A stretch of DNA of 10,692 bases from Burkholderiaceae bacterium (GTDB lineage Bacteria; Pseudomonadota; Gammaproteobacteria; Burkholderiales; Burkholderiaceae), in NCBI GenBank assembly GCA_030151165.1, contig JASLEM010000358.1, positions 1 to 10,692 on the forward strand. The letters run 5' to 3'. Shown here in pieces: positions 7,045 to 10,692 of this stretch. How positions within the stretch are numbered: the stretch's first letter is position 1; each line of letters opens with the position of its first letter. The position numbers and the translations under genes were made by a program. A model generated the notes under the pieces. That model was not told where the DNA came from and did no database searches. It was given only the letters and a program-made list of their open reading frames with translations.

Positions 7045-7836
7045 TCAGGCGGGCGCGCTGGCCAGCGATGGCGCGGCGACGCGGGCCACCATTTCGCGAG
7101 CGAAGTCGACGAATGCGATGGCGCCACGGGACGCCGGATCGAACACCACGCCCGGTTGCCCGTAGCTCGGTGCTTCGGCAAGCCGCACGTTGCGCGGGAT
7201 CACGGTGTTGAACACCTTGTCTCCGAAGTGGGACTTGAGCTGCTCGCTCACGTGTGCCTGCAGCGTGATGCGCGGGTCGTACATCACACGCAACAAGCCG
7301 ATCAGCTCGAGGTCGCGGTTGAGGTTTGCGTGGACCTGCTTGATGGTGTTGACCAAGTCGGAGACACCCTCCAGCGCGAAATACTCGCACTGCATCGGCA
7401 CGATCACGCCGTGCGCGCTGCACAGGCCGTTCAGCGTCAGCAGGCTGAGCGACGGCGGGCAGTCGATCAGCACGAAGTCGTAGTCGGCCTCGACGGCCTT
7501 CAGTGCATTGCGCAGGCGCTCGTTGCGATGCTCGAGCGCGACGAGCTCGATCTCGGCGCCTGCCAGTTCGCGATTGGCTCCGAGGACGTCGTAGCCGCCG
7601 CTGGTCGAGCGTTGTGCGGCTTCGGCGATGGACGCGCTCTCCAGCAGCACGTCGTAGACGGTCATCGGCAGCGCACGCTTGTCGACACCCGAGCCCATCG
7701 TCGCGTTGCCTTGCGGGTCGAGATCCACCAGCAGGACGCGTTGCCCGACGAGCGCGAGGCCGGCAGCCAGGTTCACGGTCGTGGTCGTCTTCCCGACGCC
7801 GCCCTTCTGGTTCGCGATGCAAAAGATTCTCGACAT
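7045..7836 (-). CDS. parA: Chromosome-partitioning ATPase ParA (Soj family)
   Basis: This 263-residue ParA/Soj/MinD-family ATPase binds DNA in its ATP form and, with ParB bound to parS, drives segregation of the origin region. It carries the deviant Walker A motif KGGVGKTT (11-18) with the signature lysine, Walker A' LLVDLDPQGN (35-44), Walker B FVLIDCPPS (121-129), and the conserved IPRNVRLAEAPSYGQP (213-228). The absence of an N-terminal DNA-binding extension marks it as the short chromosomal type rather than a P1-type plasmid ParA. The start at 7836 gives the normal MSRIFCIANQKGG opening; no clear Shine-Dalgarno is seen. It follows rsmG on the same strand after 109 bp. Two parS sites lie 0.2-1.1 kb upstream of its start. 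Unusually, no parB follows; the next gene converges. Confidence 0.96.
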   Translation of the reverse strand: MSRIFCIANQKGGVGKTTTTVNLAAGLALVGQRVLLVDLDPQGNATMGSGVDKRALPMTVYDVLLESASIAEAAQRSTSGGYDVLGANRELAGAEIELVALEHRNERLRNALKAVEADYDFVLIDCPPSLSLLTLNGLCSAHGVIVPMQCEYFALEGVSDLVNTIKQVHANLNRDLELIGLLRVMYDPRITLQAHVSEQLKSHFGDKVFNTVIPRNVRLAEAPSYGQPGVVFDPASRGAIAFVDFAREMVARVAAPSLASAPA

Positions 7837-7945
7837 GAATGACTAGTGAGCGCAGTTTTGGACGAAGGCGACGGGTCGAGGCACGACCGATCCGATGGCG
7901 CTATTGTCAGGGCTAGTCGGCGCCGCCGTCAGCACCTCGAAGGCT

Positions 7946-8623
7946 CTATTGCGGCTTCATCCACACCAAACAACGCGCAGCATCCAGCTCGGGGACGGCC
8001 AGTTGTTCCACGTGGAACATTTCGACGGTCGCCGGCAGCTCGGAGCGCTCTTCGTTGGTGAGGTTGGCCTTCATGGCGGCCCATTGCCCGGCGGGCGCGA
8101 GCAGATCGCGCGTCAGTTCGGTGAAGTCCTTCAACGACGCGAATGCGCGCGAGGTGATGAGGTCGAACTCCGGAGTCTTGAATGTCCCTTTGCCTTCCAC
8201 TCGCCCGTGGACACCGTGCAGATTTGGCAGGCCGAGCTCCGCGGCTGCCTGCCGGATGAAGGTCGCTTTCTTGGCAACCGCGTCGACACAGGTGACCTGC
8301 CAAGTGGGATTCAACACCGCGAGGACGACGCCCGGCAGGCCAGCACCACTGCCGACATCGAGCAGGCGCAGCTTTCCATCGGCTGCCGTCGTGCGTTTGC
8401 GCAACGGCTCGACCACCGCCAAGCAGTCGAGCAGGTGATGCGTGAACATCTCGCCGGTATTGCGCACGGCGGTCAGGTTGTAGACCTGCGTCCACCGCTG
8501 GATCAGCGCCAGATAAGCCAACAGCCGCTCGCGGTCGGTGGCGGACAGCGCGAGTCCGAGTTGAGGTGCCAGGGCTTCGAGTCGGGCGTCCAGGACTGCC
8601 GGAGGTCCGTACTCAGGCCGCAT
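7946..8623 (-). CDS. rsmG: 16S rRNA (guanine527-N7)-methyltransferase RsmG (GidB)
   Basis: RsmG uses S-adenosylmethionine to methylate N7 of G527 in the 530 loop of 16S rRNA; loss in other bacteria gives low-level streptomycin resistance. The 225-residue protein shows the family pattern: [12 protein letters not shown] (44-55), [10 protein letters not shown] (62-71), and the SAM-binding motif [19 protein letters not shown] (87-104). The acidic [16 protein letters not shown] (110-125) is the nucleoside-binding loop, and [12 protein letters not shown] (156-167) follows. Its ATG lies inside the end of mnmG (11-bp overlap), implying coupled translation. A perfect parS palindrome is embedded near the 3' end, where it encodes MFHVEQ, so the site is accommodated within the reading frame. 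The product is slightly longer than the E. coli enzyme (207 residues). Confidence 0.96.
   Translation of the reverse strand: MRPEYGPPAVLDARLEALAPQLGLALSATDRERLLAYLALIQRWTQVYNLTAVRNTGEMFTHHLLDCLAVVEPLRKRTTAADGKLRLLDVGSGAGLPGVVLAVLNPTWQVTCVDAVAKKATFIRQAAAELGLPNLHGVHGRVEGKGTFKTPEFDLITSRAFASLKDFTELTRDLLAPAGQWAAMKANLTNEERSELPATVEMFHVEQLAVPELDAARCLVWMKPQ
8004..8019. promoter_or_regulatory. parS: parS centromere site (perfect 16-bp palindrome) inside rsmG
   Basis: TGTTCCACGTGGAACA is perfectly self-complementary. It fits the general parS form TGTTNCACGTGNAACA bound by chromosomal ParB/Spo0J proteins. It lies 168 bp upstream of the parA start, within the rsmG coding region. Its matching context (parA, rsmG, mnmG) makes chance unlikely. 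Confidence 0.88.
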
Positions 8624-10646
8624 CGCGTTGCTCGCTGCTGGCCGCCACGTTCGACGAGAACCCCTTAAAGCGCTTCTTCTTGAGATGCACCAGGAGCAGC
8701 GAAATCGCGGCTGGCGTCACACCCGAGATGCGCGTCGCCTGGCCGAGTGTCTGCGGCCGATGCTGGGTCAGCTTCTGACGAACCTCGAACGACAGTGCGG
8801 TGACTTGGTTGTAGTCCAGCTCGTCCGGCAACGCGAGGCCTTCCAGGCCCTGGGCACGGGTCACCTCTTCGTTTTGCTTGTCGATGTAGCCGGCGTACTT
8901 CGTCGCGATCTCGAGTTGCTCGATCACCTCGTTCGCCAGTTGGGCACCCAGCGTATCGGTGAGTGTTTCACGTGAAACAGTGACGTCGGGTCGCGCGATC
9001 CGTGTCGTCTCGACGACGGTGTCGTAGTCGATGTCCGGACGGCGCAGCAGGTCGGTGAGCGAGTGCTCGTGCTCCAGCGCCTTGCCGAGCAGTCTCTCCG
9101 CGTCCGCTGCGGGCAGGATGCCAGGATGTAGCCAGGTCGAGCGCAGCCGTTCGGCCTCGCGGTCCAGTGCTTCGCGCTTGCGGTTGAAGTGGGCCCAGCG
9201 TGCGTCGTCGACCAAGCCCAGCTGCCGCCCAAGTTCGGTCAGGCGAAGGTCGGCGTTGTCTTCGCGCAGTTGCAGCCGGAATTCGGCGCGGCTCGTGAAC
9301 ATGCGGTACGGCTCGGTGACGCCCTTCGTGATCAGGTCGTCGACCAGCACGCCGAGATACGCCTGGTCGCGACGAAGCACGAAGGTGTCGGCGCCGCCGC
9401 GCGCGCGGAGCGCCGCGTTGACGCCGGCATACAGGCCCTGGGCCGCCGCTTCCTCGTAGCCCGTGGTGCCGTTGATCTGGCCGGCGAAGAACAGGCCGTC
9501 GATGTCGCGGGTCTCGAACGAGCTGCGCAGCGAGCGCGGGTCGAAGTAGTCGTACTCGATGGCGTAGCCCGGGCGCAGGATGTGCGCGTTGGCGAGGCCT
9601 GCCATCGAGCGGACGGCGGCGAGCTGGATGTCGAACGGCAGCGAGGTCGAGATGCCGTTCGGATAGAACTCGTTCGTCGTCAGGCCTTCCGGCTCCAGGA
9701 AGATCTGGTGCGAATCCTTGTCAGCGAAGCGATTGACCTTGTCCTCGATGCTCGGGCAATAGCGCGGGCCGACGCCCTCGATCACGCCGGTGAACATCGG
9801 GCTGCGGTCGAACCCGGAGCGGATGATTTCGTGCGTCTGCGCGTTGGTGTTGGTGATCCAGCACGGCACCTGGCGCGGGTGTTGCGCTGCCGACCCCATG
9901 AAGCTGAAGACGGGCATCGATGTCGTGACGCGTCCCTCGGCATCGGGCATGCCGTCGCCGGGTTGCTCGACCAGCCGCGAAAAGTCGATCGAACGCCCGT
10001 CGATCCGCGGCGGCGTGCCGGTCTTGAGACGGCGCTGCGGCAGCTTCAGCTCCTTCAGCCGCGCCGACAGCCGCTGCGCTGGCGGGTCGCCCGCACGGCC
10101 GGCGCTGTAGTTCTGCAGCCCCACGTGGATCTTGCCGTCGAGGAACGTCCCGGCGGTCAGGACGACCGTGCGGCCGCGGAACGAGATGCCTGCCTGCGTG
10201 ATCGCGCCCGTCACGCGCTCGCGGCCGTCGACCGTCTCGATCATCAGGTCGTCGACCGCCTGCTGGAACAGCCAGAGGTTCGGCTGGTTCTCGAGACGCT
10301 GGCGGATGGCGGCCTTGTACAGAATGCGGTCGGCCTGCGCGCGCGTGGCGCGAACGGCCGGCCCCTTCGAGCCATTGAGGATGCGGAACTGGATGCCAGA
10401 CACGTCCGTCGCCGCCGCCATCGCACCGCCCAACGCGTCGACCTCCTTCACCAGGTGGCCCTTGCCGATGCCACCGATCGACGGATTGCAGCTCATCTGC
10501 CCCAGCGTCTCGATGTTGTGCGTCAGCAGCAGCGTCGCGCTGCCCATGCGGGCCGCGGCGAGCGCGGCCTCCGTGCCGGCATGGCCGCCGCCGACAACGA
10601 TGACGTCGAATTCCTGGGGGTAGATCACCGGCAACTCACTGCGCAT
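8613..10646 (-). CDS. mnmG: tRNA uridine-5-carboxymethylaminomethyl modification enzyme MnmG (GidA)
   Basis: MnmG, with the GTPase MnmE, uses FAD to place a carboxymethylaminomethyl (or aminomethyl) group on U34 of several tRNAs. The 677-residue protein is complete. It has the FAD dinucleotide motif [21 protein letters not shown] (16-36), and C53 in [16 protein letters not shown]. Signature 1, [15 protein letters not shown], contains C297; C53 and C297 correspond to the conserved catalytic-region cysteines of E. coli. Signature 2, [21 protein letters not shown], is at 388-408. The C-terminal helical MnmE/tRNA-binding domain contains YAGYIDKQ (583-590). It is longer than E. coli MnmG (629), partly from a C-terminal tail of about 18 residues after the usual [10 protein letters not shown] and from the parS-containing stretch [10 protein letters not shown] (555-564). 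The first ATG at 10646 is used, and the Shine-Dalgarno is weak. It overlaps rsmG by 11 bp. Confidence 0.97.
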   Translation of the reverse strand: MRSELPVIYPQEFDVIVVGGGHAGTEAALAAARMGSATLLLTHNIETLGQMSCNPSIGGIGKGHLVKEVDALGGAMAAATDVSGIQFRILNGSKGPAVRATRAQADRILYKAAIRQRLENQPNLWLFQQAVDDLMIETVDGRERVTGAITQAGISFRGRTVVLTAGTFLDGKIHVGLQNYSAGRAGDPPAQRLSARLKELKLPQRRLKTGTPPRIDGRSIDFSRLVEQPGDGMPDAEGRVTTSMPVFSFMGSAAQHPRQVPCWITNTNAQTHEIIRSGFDRSPMFTGVIEGVGPRYCPSIEDKVNRFADKDSHQIFLEPEGLTTNEFYPNGISTSLPFDIQLAAVRSMAGLANAHILRPGYAIEYDYFDPRSLRSSFETRDIDGLFFAGQINGTTGYEEAAAQGLYAGVNAALRARGGADTFVLRRDQAYLGVLVDDLITKGVTEPYRMFTSRAEFRLQLREDNADLRLTELGRQLGLVDDARWAHFNRKREALDREAERLRSTWLHPGILPAADAERLLGKALEHEHSLTDLLRRPDIDYDTVVETTRIARPDVTVSRETLTDTLGAQLANEVIEQLEIATKYAGYIDKQNEEVTRAQGLEGLALPDELDYNQVTALSFEVRQKLTQHRPQTLGQATRISGVTPAAISLLLVHLKKKRFKGFSSNVAASSEQRDAA
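8964..8979. promoter_or_regulatory. parS: parS centromere site (perfect 16-bp palindrome) inside mnmG
   Basis: TGTTTCACGTGAAACA is identical to the canonical chromosomal parS sequence first defined in Bacillus subtilis and widely conserved. It is embedded in mnmG, where it encodes VSRET, about 945 bp from the parS copy in rsmG. This identity and its place beside parA make ParB binding very likely. Confidence 0.94.
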
Positions 10647-10692
10647 GACCCGAGCCGTCGCGGCTGGATCGAGAGGGGAACCCGCGCTGCGA

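Noticed and set aside
7957..7965. TCATCCACA, one mismatch from a DnaA box
   Set aside because: It is a single copy inside rsmG with no neighbouring boxes or AT-rich region, so there is no support for an origin here.
3045..10127. Other CACGTG hexamers (3045, 3231, 3612, 5343, 7249, 10122) as possible parS sites
   Set aside because: None has the flanking TGTTNC/GNAACA arms; CACGTG alone is expected often in GC-rich DNA.

Overview
The window is about 10.7 kb of very GC-rich, densely coding chromosomal DNA. Gene content and protein style (Tgt, a MnmG-RsmG-ParA cluster, a lipoprotein cyclophilin with a proline linker, a DUF2145-type secreted protein) suggest a betaproteobacterium of the order Burkholderiales. 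This is inferred from sequence style only; no search was run. Codon use looks uniform, and I see no insertion sequence, phage gene, CRISPR array, tRNA or rRNA.

Layout from left to right. (1) The 3' two thirds of tgt (queuosine tRNA modification, + strand) runs in from the left edge. A strong intrinsic terminator follows that serves the converging gene. (2) On the minus strand is a 400-residue lipoprotein cyclophilin with two tandem Ig-like repeats. Divergent from it, on +, is a small membrane protein of unknown function. (3) A minus-strand gene fuses an LplT-like MFS transporter to a PlsC-type acyltransferase, probably for lysophospholipid handling. (4) Two translationally coupled minus-strand genes encode exported proteins: a 150-residue hydrophobic one and a DUF2145-like one. 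(5) Divergent from that pair is an XRE-type helix-turn-helix regulator, and the gap between them is rich in inverted repeats. (6) The right third is the origin-proximal type cluster mnmG-rsmG-parA on the minus strand.

The strongest non-coding signal is a set of centromere-like sites. Two perfect 16-bp palindromes match the ParB-binding parS consensus: one lies inside the end of rsmG (8004-8019) and one inside mnmG (8964-8979). A third, degenerate copy (6105-6120) overlaps the start codon and ribosome-binding region of the small secreted-protein gene. ParA is encoded beside these sites, but parB is not in its usual place: parA converges directly on the helix-turn-helix gene. The right end is therefore probably part of the chromosome segregation locus near oriC, with its ParB gene elsewhere.

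Most genes are housekeeping or conserved accessory genes. I do not see a clear new multi-gene system. The items that merit a look are the parS-like site over a start codon, the displaced parB, the secreted-protein pair with its divergent regulator, and the transporter-acyltransferase fusion.
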